Assembly: GCA_043806135.1 (NCBI GenBank)
Contig: JAZDHG010000064.1
Coordinates: 1-64,000 of the forward strand
Reading direction: 5' to 3'
From: JAGLQQ01 sp043806135
Lineage (GTDB): Bacteria > Omnitrophota > Gorgyraeia > B26-G9
DNA: 64,000 nucleotides
Positions within the stretch are counted from its first letter, which is position 1. Each line of letters starts with the position of its first letter. Below are positions 1 through 7,595 of this stretch, piece by piece. Both the position numbers and the translations under genes were made by a program. The notes beneath the pieces are model-generated. The model saw only the letters and a list, made by a program, of their open reading frames with translations, did no database searches and was not told the DNA's origin.

Positions 1-1466
1 GGGTCTTCATCCTGGCCGTGCACAATCATGGTAAAATCATCAACTTTACACACATTATCATCAAGCATTAGACGCGGGAAATAGTCTATATCCCAAGCTA
101 TTGTACCGTCAACCCAGGTACGCAGTTTACCGTCACCACCATTATTTATAGTAAACGTTTCTTCCAAAGCCTGCCACGGCCCTTTTTTACCTGATGCATC
201 AGGATTGGGATCAGCAGGATCATAGTCTTCGCTGAAATTATCCCAGAAACCCAGTTTAAGTGAATCAGAAATATAATCGCCTGTGGGAGAATCTGCGGGG
301 TCATCGGGATAGTTATATATCTTAAGCTGTGTAAAATCTACAGGGCAGGAATTTTTCCAGCTAATGCGGCGTGTGACCGGTGAAGCATTTGATACAAACT
401 CATCTTTTGTCGTTTGATAAATCTTGCGGTATATTCTAACGACCTTGCTGATACGTTTACGCGCGCCGCGGAAACTGCCGATCGCCTCGATCTCATAAGT
501 CCCTCCGCTATCAAAACAGATATGCGTAGACTGCGTACTATCATGATTAGGGTCTGCCTGCAAAAGTATTGCATCGCGGTTTGCATTAGACAAAGTGCCT
601 ATGCTGTTTCGAAAAAGAACAAACTTACGAAATTCATCGAATGCCGACTGAAAGCCAAAAATATTAGCATCAGGGTCCAGGCCGTCAAAAGGATTGGTTG
701 ACCTTCGGCTGATGATATCGGCGACAAAGGCATTGGTCTGAGTCGATGAACTTATCATCGGCCGGAAAACAGCATTAAGCACAATTTGGGATGCAGTATT
801 AATATTAACAAAATTTTTCCTGCTATGGTTGTTGTCTGCAGCATCAGAGTGATCATAAAGTATTCTGCCGTCATCATCATCACCGTAGAGAGTCACATAA
901 GGCTTTATTGCCTCATATGTTCCACTACCTATGCCTGAAACTAGCTTTATTTCCTCTTTTGATGAAAATATCCCATCAACAAGAGTCTTTCTAAAGGAAA
1001 TCAAATTTTGTGCCTGTGAAGAGTCAAGCCCGATTTGCGTAAACATATTGATTAGATCATTCTCCGCATTAGAATCAGGCAAAGGGGTATTTACATTTAC
1101 AAGTGAGGCGCAATCTATGACTTTCAGACGGTATGTTCCGCCCCCATAGCCTATATCAGAGCCGTAAGAAGGCGATGATGCTGTTGCCAGGTCAATGTTT
1201 ACTCCTGAGGTGTAAAACCAGGGATCAAGCATGGTATCATAGGGGTCAACCTTTGCCCCGTAGGTCGTATCATATTTCAGGTCATTAATAGCCCGGGCAA
1301 TGCCTGCCTCAGCTATAAGTTCTGCTTTAAGAGCATTGGCAAAGTTCTCTGTCGCACGCAATTCAAGACGGGTAAACGCGGAAAAACCAACAGCCACCAA
1401 GGCTAGTATTGCCAGGATACCCACAGTTAAGATTAAAGCTATTGCGGAATTATTATTGATTTTCAT
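1..1466 (-). CDS. GspK-like minor pseudopilin, partial (C-terminus outside window)
   Basis: The reading frame is open from an ATG at 1466 to the window edge, about 488 codons. The N-terminus has a short polar lead followed by a hydrophobic helix (about residues 8-27) and then RLEL, as in pseudopilins. From about residue 120 to 190 come VNVNTP, a SAM/HhH-like helical region and SGIGSGTYEAIKPYV, followed by VNINTASQIVLN near residue 220. These are typical of the T2SSK (GspK) family, which caps the tip of type II secretion or type IV pseudopili. The remaining residues (long beta-rich tail, WDNFSEDYDP) are not diagnostic. There is no Shine-Dalgarno sequence; a TATAAT lies 13 bp upstream. Partner minor pseudopilin genes would be expected beyond coordinate 1. 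Confidence 0.8.
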   Translation of the reverse strand, partial: MKINNNSAIALILTVGILAILALVAVGFSAFTRLELRATENFANALKAELIAEAGIARAINDLKYDTTYGAKVDPYDTMLDPWFYTSGVNIDLATASSPSYGSDIGYGGGTYRLKVIDCASLVNVNTPLPDSNAENDLINMFTQIGLDSSQAQNLISFRKTLVDGIFSSKEEIKLVSGIGSGTYEAIKPYVTLYGDDDDGRILYDHSDAADNNHSRKNFVNINTASQIVLNAVFRPMISSSTQTNAFVADIISRRSTNPFDGLDPDANIFGFQSAFDEFRKFVLFRNSIGTLSNANRDAILLQADPNHDSTQSTHICFDSGGTYEIEAIGSFRGARKRISKVVRIYRKIYQTTKDEFVSNASPVTRRISWKNSCPVDFTQLKIYNYPDDPADSPTGDYISDSLKLGFWDNFSEDYDPADPNPDASGKKGPWQALEETFTINNGGDGKLRTWVDGTIAWDIDYFPRLMLDDNVCKVDDFTMIVHGQDED

Positions 1467-1479
1467 CGTATTTTTAACA

Positions 1480-1508
1480 ATTATACCACAAAACCTGTGC
1501 ACAACAAA
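1480..1508 (-). promoter_or_regulatory. sigma-70-type promoter of the GspK-like gene
   Basis: A perfect TATAAT (1480-1485) lies 13 bp upstream of the ATG at 1466. The -35 is weak (TTGTTG with 16 bp or TTTGTT with 17 bp spacing). It overlaps the T-rich tail of the preceding terminator, so the upstream unit ends and this one starts within about 30 bp. The predicted 5' UTR is only about 6-7 nt. Confidence 0.6.
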
Positions 1509-1510
1509 CA

Positions 1511-1542
1511 AAAGGAGCAGGGTTTTAAAATCCTGCTCCTTT
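1511..1542 (-). terminator. intrinsic terminator after the secreted lectin-like gene
   Basis: An 11-bp perfect stem (AAAGGAGCAGG at 1511-1521, CCTGCTCCTTT at 1532-1542) encloses a 10-nt loop. On the minus strand it is followed by TTTTGTTTGTT. The plus strand is also followed by a T-rich run, so it could work in both directions. Confidence 0.85.
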
Positions 1543-1652
1543 ATTTTATTAAGAAACGTTCAGGCTGTTTTTTGTATTTCTCTTTGCCCAAATCATTATA
1601 CTGCTTCCATTTTTTTAAGCATCAGCTTAACCGTAACAAATACGACTAAGAT

Positions 1653-2258
1653 TTACTCATACTGGATATCATCAAGATAAAAAACACATCCGTCCGGATT
1701 AGCCATAGCATTGGTCACCCATGAAAATCCGCCGCTAATATATGACAGATCAAGGCCTTCTAAATCAATAGTAAACTGCTTCCATTCGGTTATTAGATCA
1801 ACCGGACCAACACTTGCTGAATCCGTATCAGAATACGTACCCGTCAATCCTCCGATTTTAAACTCGATTATCTGCTCTCCGCCTTTTGCTCCGCGTGCCC
1901 AGAAAGTAAGTTTAGTCGCGCCGGTCAGATCAAAACCGCCGTTTTTCTCACCCCAGTTATTCGGCGGCCATTGCCAGTACATTCCTGCCCAGTTTGCCCC
2001 CTGTTTGCCCTCAGCCGTATAAGTAATCTTAATACAGGTCTTACCTGAGAAAGGCATTTCTTTTTCATTCTCAGTAAATTTAATATCTCCATAATCGCCC
2101 ATCCAGCCGGAACCAACATAATGATTACCACGATTTCCCCGGTCATAATAAACCCCAAACGGCTGAAACTCTCCATCTGCTGCAATTGAGACAACAGGCG
2201 TTAAAAACATACCCAGCAACATTAATGACATTAAAATTAAAGTCACCTTTTTATTCAT
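1653..2258 (-). CDS. secreted carbohydrate-binding-like beta-sandwich protein
   Basis: This 201-residue protein has a clear signal peptide (about residues 1-26, ending VSIAA|DG). The rest looks like one galactose-binding-like jelly-roll domain: an aromatic-rich stretch (MYWQWPPNNWG), TKLTFWARGAKGGE, EWKQFTIDL and a C-terminal VFYLDDIQYE. The last is the usual closing strand of CBM11/CIA30-like folds. It probably binds a surface or environmental glycan outside the cytoplasm, but no catalytic domain is present and the ligand is unknown. A strong AGGAGGT supports the ATG at 2258. It is a single-gene unit with its own sigma-70 promoter and terminator. Confidence 0.65.
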   Translation of the reverse strand: MNKKVTLILMSLMLLGMFLTPVVSIAADGEFQPFGVYYDRGNRGNHYVGSGWMGDYGDIKFTENEKEMPFSGKTCIKITYTAEGKQGANWAGMYWQWPPNNWGEKNGGFDLTGATKLTFWARGAKGGEQIIEFKIGGLTGTYSDTDSASVGPVDLITEWKQFTIDLEGLDLSYISGGFSWVTNAMANPDGCVFYLDDIQYE

Positions 2259-2328
2259 TTTTACTACCTCCTTTCAGGATTAATGTTTAGTAATATCTTT
2301 TCAAATCTTATGATAGAAAAGATAAAAA

Positions 2329-2357
2329 AGTATACCATAGTAATATTTTATTGTCAA
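2329..2357 (-). promoter_or_regulatory. sigma-70 promoter of the secreted lectin-like gene
   Basis: TTGACA (2352-2357), 17 bp spacer, TATACT (2329-2334). The predicted start is near 2322, giving a leader of about 64 nt with the ribosome site just before the ATG at 2258. Confidence 0.8.
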
Positions 2358-2372
2358 TACTGCCTCTGTTTT

Positions 2373-3500
2373 TCAGGAATTTTTAAAATTATCGATTATA
2401 GCCTTGACAATACGCTTTGATGCCTTGCCGTCTCCGTAAGGATTCGCCGATTTTGACATTTTAGCATAGGCCGTCCTGGAATTAAGCAGTTTGCTTACTT
2501 CTTTGACTATCCGGCTTGAATTCATTCCGATTAAACGAGCTACCCCCGCCTCTACCCCTTCCTGGCGCTCCGTGACCTCACGCATAACCAAAATCGGCTT
2601 ATTGAATGCAGGCGCCTCTTCCTGTACACCGCCTGAATCAGAAAGGACAAAATAGCATTTTCTCAATAGAAAAACAAATGTCTCATAATCCAACGGCTTT
2701 AGAAGATGGATATTTTGTTTTCCCCTAAGTATATTATTTACCGGCTGCTGCACATTCGGGTTTAAATGTACAGGATAGAGGATCTCCACATCTTTAAATT
2801 CAGAGATCGCCCTTATTGCTTTACATATCTCCTGGAACGGACCTCCAAAACTTTCTCGTCTGTGCGCAGTAACCAGAATAACTTTTTTTTTCTCAAAATC
2901 GATTTTTTTAAGCATTTCATCCTTAAGCGCATATTTTTTAGAGGCTACGGAATAAAGGCTGTCAATAACCGTATTTCCGGTTAAATAAATCTTCTTAGGG
3001 TTTACATGTTCCCTTAACAGGTTGTTTTTGGCTCTTTTTGTCGGGGCAAAGTGCAGATCCGCGACAACCGATATCAGCTGGCGGTTTATTTCCTCCGGAA
3101 ACGGCCTGTATTTGTCAAAGGTTCTAAGCCCAGCCTCAACATGCCCTGTCGGGATCTTCAGATAAAATGCCGCAAGCGATGCGATAAAAGCTGATGTCGT
3201 ATCCCCTTCGACAAGGATCAGATCCGGTTTTTCCTTTTCAAGCACTTTAGAGAATCTTATCAGACATCGGCTCGATACATCGAACAGCGTCTGATTCCTG
3301 GTCATAATATCAAGGTCATAATCCGGCTTTATCCTGAACAGGTTCAGGAACTGATCCACCATTTTTCTATGCTGTCCGGTCAGCACAACTCTGGATTCTA
3401 TTTCTTTCTTATGCTTGTTCAGTTCGTGTATAACCGGGGCAAGTTTAATAACCTCCGGGCGCGTTCCGAGAATTGTAAATACCTTAATTTTCTTTTTCAT
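2373..3500 (-). CDS. wecB: UDP-N-acetylglucosamine 2-epimerase (non-hydrolysing)
   Basis: This protein interconverts UDP-GlcNAc and UDP-ManNAc in the cytoplasm, supplying ManNAc-type sugars for surface glycans. At 375 residues it has the usual length. Family motifs run in order: ILGTRPEVIKLAPVI at the N-terminus, VEGDTTSAFIAS, GHVEAGLRT, PFPEEINRQL, TGNTVIDSL, VTAHRRESFG and a C-terminal SDSGGVQEEAP...REVTERQEG block that binds the UDP moiety. The gene follows the MetRS-beta-like gene. It is preceded by a 12-bp inverted repeat (3511-3547) next to its AGGGAG ribosome site, which could modulate translation. The function fits the glycan genes elsewhere in the window. Confidence 0.95.
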   Translation of the reverse strand: MKKKIKVFTILGTRPEVIKLAPVIHELNKHKKEIESRVVLTGQHRKMVDQFLNLFRIKPDYDLDIMTRNQTLFDVSSRCLIRFSKVLEKEKPDLILVEGDTTSAFIASLAAFYLKIPTGHVEAGLRTFDKYRPFPEEINRQLISVVADLHFAPTKRAKNNLLREHVNPKKIYLTGNTVIDSLYSVASKKYALKDEMLKKIDFEKKKVILVTAHRRESFGGPFQEICKAIRAISEFKDVEILYPVHLNPNVQQPVNNILRGKQNIHLLKPLDYETFVFLLRKCYFVLSDSGGVQEEAPAFNKPILVMREVTERQEGVEAGVARLIGMNSSRIVKEVSKLLNSRTAYAKMSKSANPYGDGKASKRIVKAIIDNFKNS

Positions 3501-3510
3501 CTATTTCTCC

Positions 3511-3547
3511 CTGGTATAATCCTTCTACATAAGCTGGATTATACCAG
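3511..3547 (-). repeat. inverted repeat in the wecB leader, related to one before proA
   Basis: CTGGTATAATCC (3511-3522) and GGATTATACCAG (3536-3547) are perfect 12-bp arms. Each arm contains TATAAT on one strand. The minus-strand hairpin ends directly at the wecB ribosome site. A second palindrome, GACATCCT...AGGATGTC, lies immediately upstream at 3548-3575. Confidence 0.6.
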
Positions 3548-3581
3548 ACATCCTGCTACTTCGTTATAGGATGTCTTTGTT

Positions 3582-3905
3582 TTACTTTACCGTGCTTCCG
3601 GAAATAAGTTTTTTTTCAGGAGTTATCAAAGCCAGACCGTTTTCGTCAGATCCTGCCAGAAGCATGCCTTGGCTTTCTACGCCCCGCAAAAGGGCAGGCT
3701 CTAGATTGTTCACAATAACAACCTGTTTTTCTAAAAGCTCTTCTTTAGAATAATACTTTTTTATACCCGCAACAACCTGTTTAGTTTCACCTTCTGAAAT
3801 CTCCACTCTCAATACATAAAGCCTATCGGCATCAGGGTGATCCTGCACGTCCTTAACCGTAGCGATTCTTAACTCCATCTTCTTAAAATCTTCAAATGAG
3901 ATCAT
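3582..3905 (-). CDS. stand-alone tRNA-binding domain protein (MetRS beta / Trbp111-like)
   Basis: This 107-residue protein is a single EMAP-II-like OB fold. It begins SFEDFKKMELRIATVKDV, has the HPDADRLYVLRVEISEGETKQVVAGI block and ends in the usual LISGSTVK. It corresponds to the C-terminal dimerisation and tRNA-binding domain of bacterial methionyl-tRNA synthetase, encoded here as a free subunit. It may either associate in trans with a short MetRS or act as a general tRNA-binding protein. The catalytic MetRS is not in the window. A good AAGGAG precedes the ATG at 3905. Confidence 0.85.
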   Translation of the reverse strand: MISFEDFKKMELRIATVKDVQDHPDADRLYVLRVEISEGETKQVVAGIKKYYSKEELLEKQVVIVNNLEPALLRGVESQGMLLAGSDENGLALITPEKKLISGSTVK

Positions 3906-4041
3906 AGCCTTTTCTCCTTAAATATGTATAATTTTTATAGGTTTACGTTGAAGCCATATTTTACCACGATAAATGATTTATTTCAAATGGCAAACCGTTT
4001 GATATCTTCCCGACTATTTTTTAAAAGCCTCTATACAGGAA

Positions 4042-4159
4042 CTGGAAAATTATTTTGGCGGATTTACCCCGCCAAAGCGGGGTCAGTTCGGAGTCCGCCA
4101 TAGCTTATCCACCTAGAACATTCTTCACGGCGTCGGCGGAAGTCAAAGTAATTTTTCAG
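4042..4159. repeat. fold-back (MITE-like) element in the 3906-4247 gap
   Basis: The 342-bp gap holds a nested palindrome. The outer arms are CTGGAAAATTATTTTG (4042-4057) and CAAAGTAATTTTTCAG (4144-4159), with two mismatches that are G-T compatible. Inside are TGGCGGA (4056-4062) with TCCGCCA (4094-4100), and ACCCCGC-CAAA-GCGGGGT (4066-4083), a perfect 7-bp hairpin. No reading frame is evident. It could be a non-autonomous mobile element or a structured RNA. Nothing else is seen in the gap. Confidence 0.5.
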
Positions 4160-4247
4160 CGCCTACTAACAAACTTTCTTTCGCGCGTTAAACCCTTATA
4201 TTTTTATATCTAGCATTAAATTTTGCGTCATTATTTTGAATGTTCCA

Positions 4248-5615
4248 TCAAGCCTGTTTATTTAAAGCTCCGGCTCTCTTTCTCAGCCGCCTGATAACCT
4301 CAGGTTTAAACCCGGCAAACAATAAGGGGAAAGCGGTATGGCTAAGCAGCAGAGGATCTGCAGCCTCTTCAATAATACCTTGATTCACAAAATACCGCCA
4401 TTCCTGCGTTTGAGGCACAAGAGAATAACTGGACAGGTTGATCTGCGCCCCGAGTCCGCTGACATAATCAATATCATTATTGATATCACGCTCACTCTGC
4501 TGCGGGAATCCGAGCATAGTATATATACTTATCTCCCTTTTAGTAAAACCGGACTCAAACAGAGCCTGCAAAGCGCGCTCAACCTGCATGTTTGTTACCT
4601 TTTGGCTGCTTTGTTTTTTTAAAAATTCTGTTGAAGATTCCAGGGACAGACGTATTGTTTTAAACCCGGATTGATACATTAGAGTTGCAAGTTCTTTATC
4701 CATAAAACAGGTATGCAGTCCGTTTGGGGTATGAAAGCGAATGTCAAACTTTCTCTCTATTACAGCCCTAAGCAGCGGCTTTATGAATTTTTCCGGATTC
4801 ACCAGCAGGGCATCATCATAAAAAACAAAGTCCCGGGTATTAAAATTCTTCACACAGAAGTCAATCTCGTGGACAAGGCTCTCAGGGGCTCTCTGTTTAA
4901 AATCAGGATAAAGAATGCCTGAAGCACAATAAGTACAGCTAAAAGGACATCCGTTGCTTCCTAAAAGCGGCAGGGCTTTTTTATGGGAAAGCATTTCAAA
5001 GCTGGGTCTGAGATCATCCGAGTGGTTCATGTGCACCGGCACATCCAAGAACCTGTTTATAATGTCTTCAATCTGCCTTATATCTGCTCCGGCAAAAACA
5101 TAATCCGCCTGCATATTTTTCTTTGCATGTTCCGGGCATAACCGCGCATAAGTACCGCCCAGAATTATGGGAATGTTTTTGCAGACCCGGCGCAGGAGAC
5201 CTATGGTTTGCGCTACCCCCACATACCAGTAACTCATCCCGGATGTCAGTAAAATTATATCCGGCTTAAATTTTTCCAATTTTTCCGCCATTATATGTTC
5301 CGGAATTCCGTAGCGGAAGAATTTGCGGTAAATAGACGTAACCGCCTTTGGTTTACTGATCTGCTGTTTATAAAAATGTCCTGTCCCGAATTCAGCCGTG
5401 CTAGAGTGGTCGTCTTGTATTTTTAACGGTCTGCCTGTTTTAGGATCTTGCGTATTTATATTTTCGAAGCGGTCAAGAAAATTAACAAAATCAACATTGA
5501 CTTCGTTATTATCAAAAGCAGAGGCGATCTTCAAAAGACCTAAGGGAAATATCCAGAGATCATATGCGGCAAAATCACATATCCAGGGATTAACAAGTAA
5601 AATATTTTTACGCAA
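4248..5615 (-). CDS. B12-binding-domain radical SAM protein
   Basis: This 455-residue enzyme has an N-terminal B12-binding-like Rossmann region (NPWICDFAAYDLWIFPLGLLKIAS; later ILLTSGMSYW, IILGGTY). A radical SAM core follows, with the cluster-binding NGCPFSCTYCAS (Cx3Cx2C), an FYDDALL strand and TIRLSLESS. The substrate cannot be told from sequence; related proteins modify lipids, cofactors or natural products. It starts at a TTG (5615) because an in-frame stop lies directly upstream and a GGAAGG is well placed. It is 10 bp downstream of the pseudopilin gene, so both probably share the riboswitch-controlled promoter at 6401-6429. Confidence 0.85.
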   Translation of the reverse strand: MRKNILLVNPWICDFAAYDLWIFPLGLLKIASAFDNNEVNVDFVNFLDRFENINTQDPKTGRPLKIQDDHSSTAEFGTGHFYKQQISKPKAVTSIYRKFFRYGIPEHIMAEKLEKFKPDIILLTSGMSYWYVGVAQTIGLLRRVCKNIPIILGGTYARLCPEHAKKNMQADYVFAGADIRQIEDIINRFLDVPVHMNHSDDLRPSFEMLSHKKALPLLGSNGCPFSCTYCASGILYPDFKQRAPESLVHEIDFCVKNFNTRDFVFYDDALLVNPEKFIKPLLRAVIERKFDIRFHTPNGLHTCFMDKELATLMYQSGFKTIRLSLESSTEFLKKQSSQKVTNMQVERALQALFESGFTKREISIYTMLGFPQQSERDINNDIDYVSGLGAQINLSSYSLVPQTQEWRYFVNQGIIEEAADPLLLSHTAFPLLFAGFKPEVIRRLRKRAGALNKQA

Positions 5616-5625
5616 CTAAACCTTC

Positions 5626-6069
5626 CTAATTGTTCTCAACTTTTACGCGCCCTGTAGCGCCATTCACGATAAGGGTATAAACTTGAGCTTTGTTATCTTT
5701 TATTTTAACAGTTCCTCCTTTGGCAGTACCCGTTGCCGAATAGGTTTCCACATTGCCTCCGATAAAACTCACTGTATCAAAAACAATTCCCTCACCCAAG
5801 CGATGCTCCTCATCAATCCTAGCGAGTACGGAATCCTGTATTTCATATTTATTATTGCTAAGGTCAAATACAACACTGTATTTATCCTGATTTGTAATGG
5901 CCAGGCTGCGGGCCTGATTCAATGTAGCCGCCACCTCATAGGCAGAAAGCTTCAAGGCCGTGGCTGTTTTAAAATTAAAATAATACACCGTCGTCAAACC
6001 TAGAAGCAGGCTGATGATTGCCAACACTACAACGAGCTCTATAGATGTGAAAAATCTGATTTTTTTCAT
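5626..6069 (-). CDS. FimT/GspH-like type IV pseudopilin
   Basis: This is a prepilin-type protein of about 147 residues. A short basic lead (MKKIR) is followed by FFTSIELVVVLAIISLLLG, the class III signal helix with the key Glu at mature position 5. The globular part is beta-rich and ends NGATGRVKVENN, as in GspH/FimT minor pseudopilins. The usual Gly before the cleavage site is replaced by Phe, so processing by a prepilin peptidase is uncertain. I prefer the ATG at 6069; an alternative ATG at 6087 adds six residues (MLYFFN). It is the first gene after the GEMM-type leader at 6144-6393, which suggests cyclic di-GMP control. Confidence 0.75.
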   Translation of the reverse strand: MKKIRFFTSIELVVVLAIISLLLGLTTVYYFNFKTATALKLSAYEVAATLNQARSLAITNQDKYSVVFDLSNNKYEIQDSVLARIDEEHRLGEGIVFDTVSFIGGNVETYSATGTAKGGTVKIKDNKAQVYTLIVNGATGRVKVENN

Positions 6070-6143
6070 ATTAAAAAAGTATAACATATATGCAGAAAAA
6101 TATCAAAATCTGCTTTGAAAGGGAACCCTAAGGAAGGAAAAAT

Positions 6144-6393
6144 AAAAAAAGTCGATAAAGGTAAAATACACCTACGGCAACCCAGCCACCATTGCGCTCA
6201 TTACCCAGCGCCGCCCTAGATTTATTACTTCCTCTCCATTTGGGTCATAGAGACTTTTTTTTAAACAGCAGCGCTATCACAAACACTTTAGGCCTGTGGC
6301 ATTGCCCCGGAAACTAAATCCGGGGGCACCATGCGTTCTTTTACACCCACATTGTGCCGTCCCCGCCTTTCGACGGGTTTGCCTTTATCGACT
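6144..6393 (-). promoter_or_regulatory. GEMM-I-type cyclic di-GMP riboswitch, expanded, with terminator
   Basis: Read on the minus strand from 6393, the leader starts with AGTCGATAAAGG. Then come GGCAAACC (6383-6376), a hairpin CCCGTC-GAAA-GGCGGG, GGGACG, GCAATGCCACAGGCCTAAAG (6305-6286) and GGTGGCTGGGTTGCC (6190-6176). These match the GEMM-I consensus order: GNRA-capped P2, the ACGCAAAGCC-like joint, the CCTAA receptor side and the final GGGTTGCC. The first G of GGCAAACC corresponds to the residue that is G in cyclic di-GMP-selective members. Two insertions enlarge it: about 52 nt (6357-6306), with a CCCGGA/TCCGGG hairpin, and an extended P3 (6285-6191). The last segment, CCTTTATCGACT (6161-6150), pairs perfectly with the 5' end and runs into seven T residues, so helix P1 is also a terminator stem. 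Confidence 0.8.
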
Positions 6394-6400
6394 ATAAATA

Positions 6401-6429
6401 ATTATACCACAGAAACGGATAATTTTCAA
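6401..6429 (-). promoter_or_regulatory. sigma-70 promoter of the riboswitch-pseudopilin-radical SAM unit
   Basis: TTGAAA (6424-6429), 17 bp, TATAAT (6401-6406). The predicted start at 6393-6394 coincides exactly with the first base of the riboswitch P1 helix, which supports both calls. Confidence 0.85.
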
Positions 6430-6465
6430 CTCTTTATAAATGGCTTTATTAATATTCTACTATTT

Positions 6466-6834
6466 TTAAAAGGGATATTCGTCCTCAAATTCCTTTTTAA
6501 AATCAAAAATCTCTTTAAAATCATCAATGCTGTCTGATTCTGTTTTGCCAAGCACCCCGGCCTCAACCATATTAAAAACTATATACCCAAAATCTTCGGT
6601 TGTCTTAATACCCCAATGTTCAAATACAGTACGTGCCAATCTGCCGTATTCTCTAATAGCAAAATCCTTAATACCGAGCATAAGTTCCTGCCCGCTTACA
6701 TGCCCATTGCGCTTAAGCGCTTCCATGGTGACATTAAGAGCGGCCAGCACAAATGAATAGGCGTCTATTTTATACCTGTTGTCCTTTTGCCATATTCGAT
6801 TTAAAACAATGATCAAATCTTCTTTTGATTTCAT
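6466..6834 (-). CDS. conserved hypothetical, Minf_1886 family
   Basis: This 122-residue soluble, mostly helical protein contains YSFVLAALNVTM, HVSGQELMLGIKDFA, FEHWGIKTTEDFGYIVFNMV and a C-terminal acidic DFKEIFDFK segment. The pattern is that of the uncharacterised Minf_1886 family found in Omnitrophota, Planctomycetes and Verrucomicrobia relatives. No catalytic residues are recognisable and I assign no function. It overlaps surE by 4 bp (ATGA), so the two are translationally coupled and may act in related housekeeping. Confidence 0.75.
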   Translation of the reverse strand: MKSKEDLIIVLNRIWQKDNRYKIDAYSFVLAALNVTMEALKRNGHVSGQELMLGIKDFAIREYGRLARTVFEHWGIKTTEDFGYIVFNMVEAGVLGKTESDSIDDFKEIFDFKKEFEDEYPF

Positions 6835-7595
6835 GGCAGCTTAAAATCCATTTTCTTTAACGCGTCTATTGATTTATAATCCGTAAGGTCAAACTGCAGA
6901 GGAGTGATTGAAACATAATTATCCTCAATGGCTTTAATATCTGAACCAGCCGGCTTTGCTAACCATTTCACTTTTCCACTCAGCCAGTAATAACTATTTC
7001 CCCGCGGATCATCCCGTCTTATAAAGTCTTCCTTATACAAAGACTTCCCCTGCTTTGTAATCATAACCCCGCGGATACTGTTTTTTTTGACGCTCGGAAT
7101 ATTAACGTTCAACAGTGTCCCCTGGGGGATATTGTTATACTTGATTTTTTTTATCAAAGAAAGGACAAAATCAGCCGCAAAATCAAAGTCATGGTTTTCA
7201 TAGGTTGCCAGAGATACTGCTATTGAAGGTATACCTAAAATCGCCCCCTCAGTAGCCGCAGATACTGTGCCGGAATACATAATGTCTGAACCAAGATTCG
7301 GGCCGTGATTAATGCCTGAGATTATCAATTGCGGTTTTTGCTTTAAAATACTTCTTACCGCGATTTTAACACAATCTGCAGGTGTCCCGTCAACTGAGTA
7401 CCCATAAAACTTCTTATTCCTGTAAACTTTTTTTATCCTGAGCGGCCGGTTTAGAGTGATCGCATGGCCTATAGCGCTTTTCTCTGTATCAGGAGCACAG
7501 ACACTGACTTCATATGACTTGGCTAGACACAGGTATAGATCATAAAGCCCCTCTGCGTTGATCCCGTCATCATTGGTTAATAAAATACGCATCAT
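6831..7595 (-). CDS. surE: 5'/3'-nucleotidase SurE
   Basis: SurE dephosphorylates nucleoside monophosphates and helps stationary-phase survival. The 254-residue protein opens with MRILLTNDDGINAEGL, carrying the metal-binding Asp pair. Downstream are the conserved SAIGHAITL, YSVDGTPADCV, ISGINHGPNLGSDIMYSGTVSAA (metal and phosphate binding) and LNVNIPS. The length is normal. An AAGGAA precedes adjacent ATG codons at 7595 and 7592; either may be used. The gap upstream (7596-7869) holds only a doubtful 35-codon frame. Confidence 0.95.
   Translation of the reverse strand: MMRILLTNDDGINAEGLYDLYLCLAKSYEVSVCAPDTEKSAIGHAITLNRPLRIKKVYRNKKFYGYSVDGTPADCVKIAVRSILKQKPQLIISGINHGPNLGSDIMYSGTVSAATEGAILGIPSIAVSLATYENHDFDFAADFVLSLIKKIKYNNIPQGTLLNVNIPSVKKNSIRGVMITKQGKSLYKEDFIRRDDPRGNSYYWLSGKVKWLAKPAGSDIKAIEDNYVSITPLQFDLTDYKSIDALKKMDFKLP

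Noticed and set aside
1711..2022. Plus-strand frame of 103 codons inside the secreted lectin-like gene, and other long opposite-strand frames such as 34948-35331 in pilQ
   Set aside because: They lie wholly within well-supported genes, have no ribosome site, and their composition is that of shadow frames.
6144..6393. Considered tmRNA, RNase P RNA and SRP RNA for the structured leader
   Set aside because: None of their hallmark sequences (tRNA-like ends, GAGGAAAGTCC core, SRP loop) are present, whereas GEMM-I landmarks occur in order.
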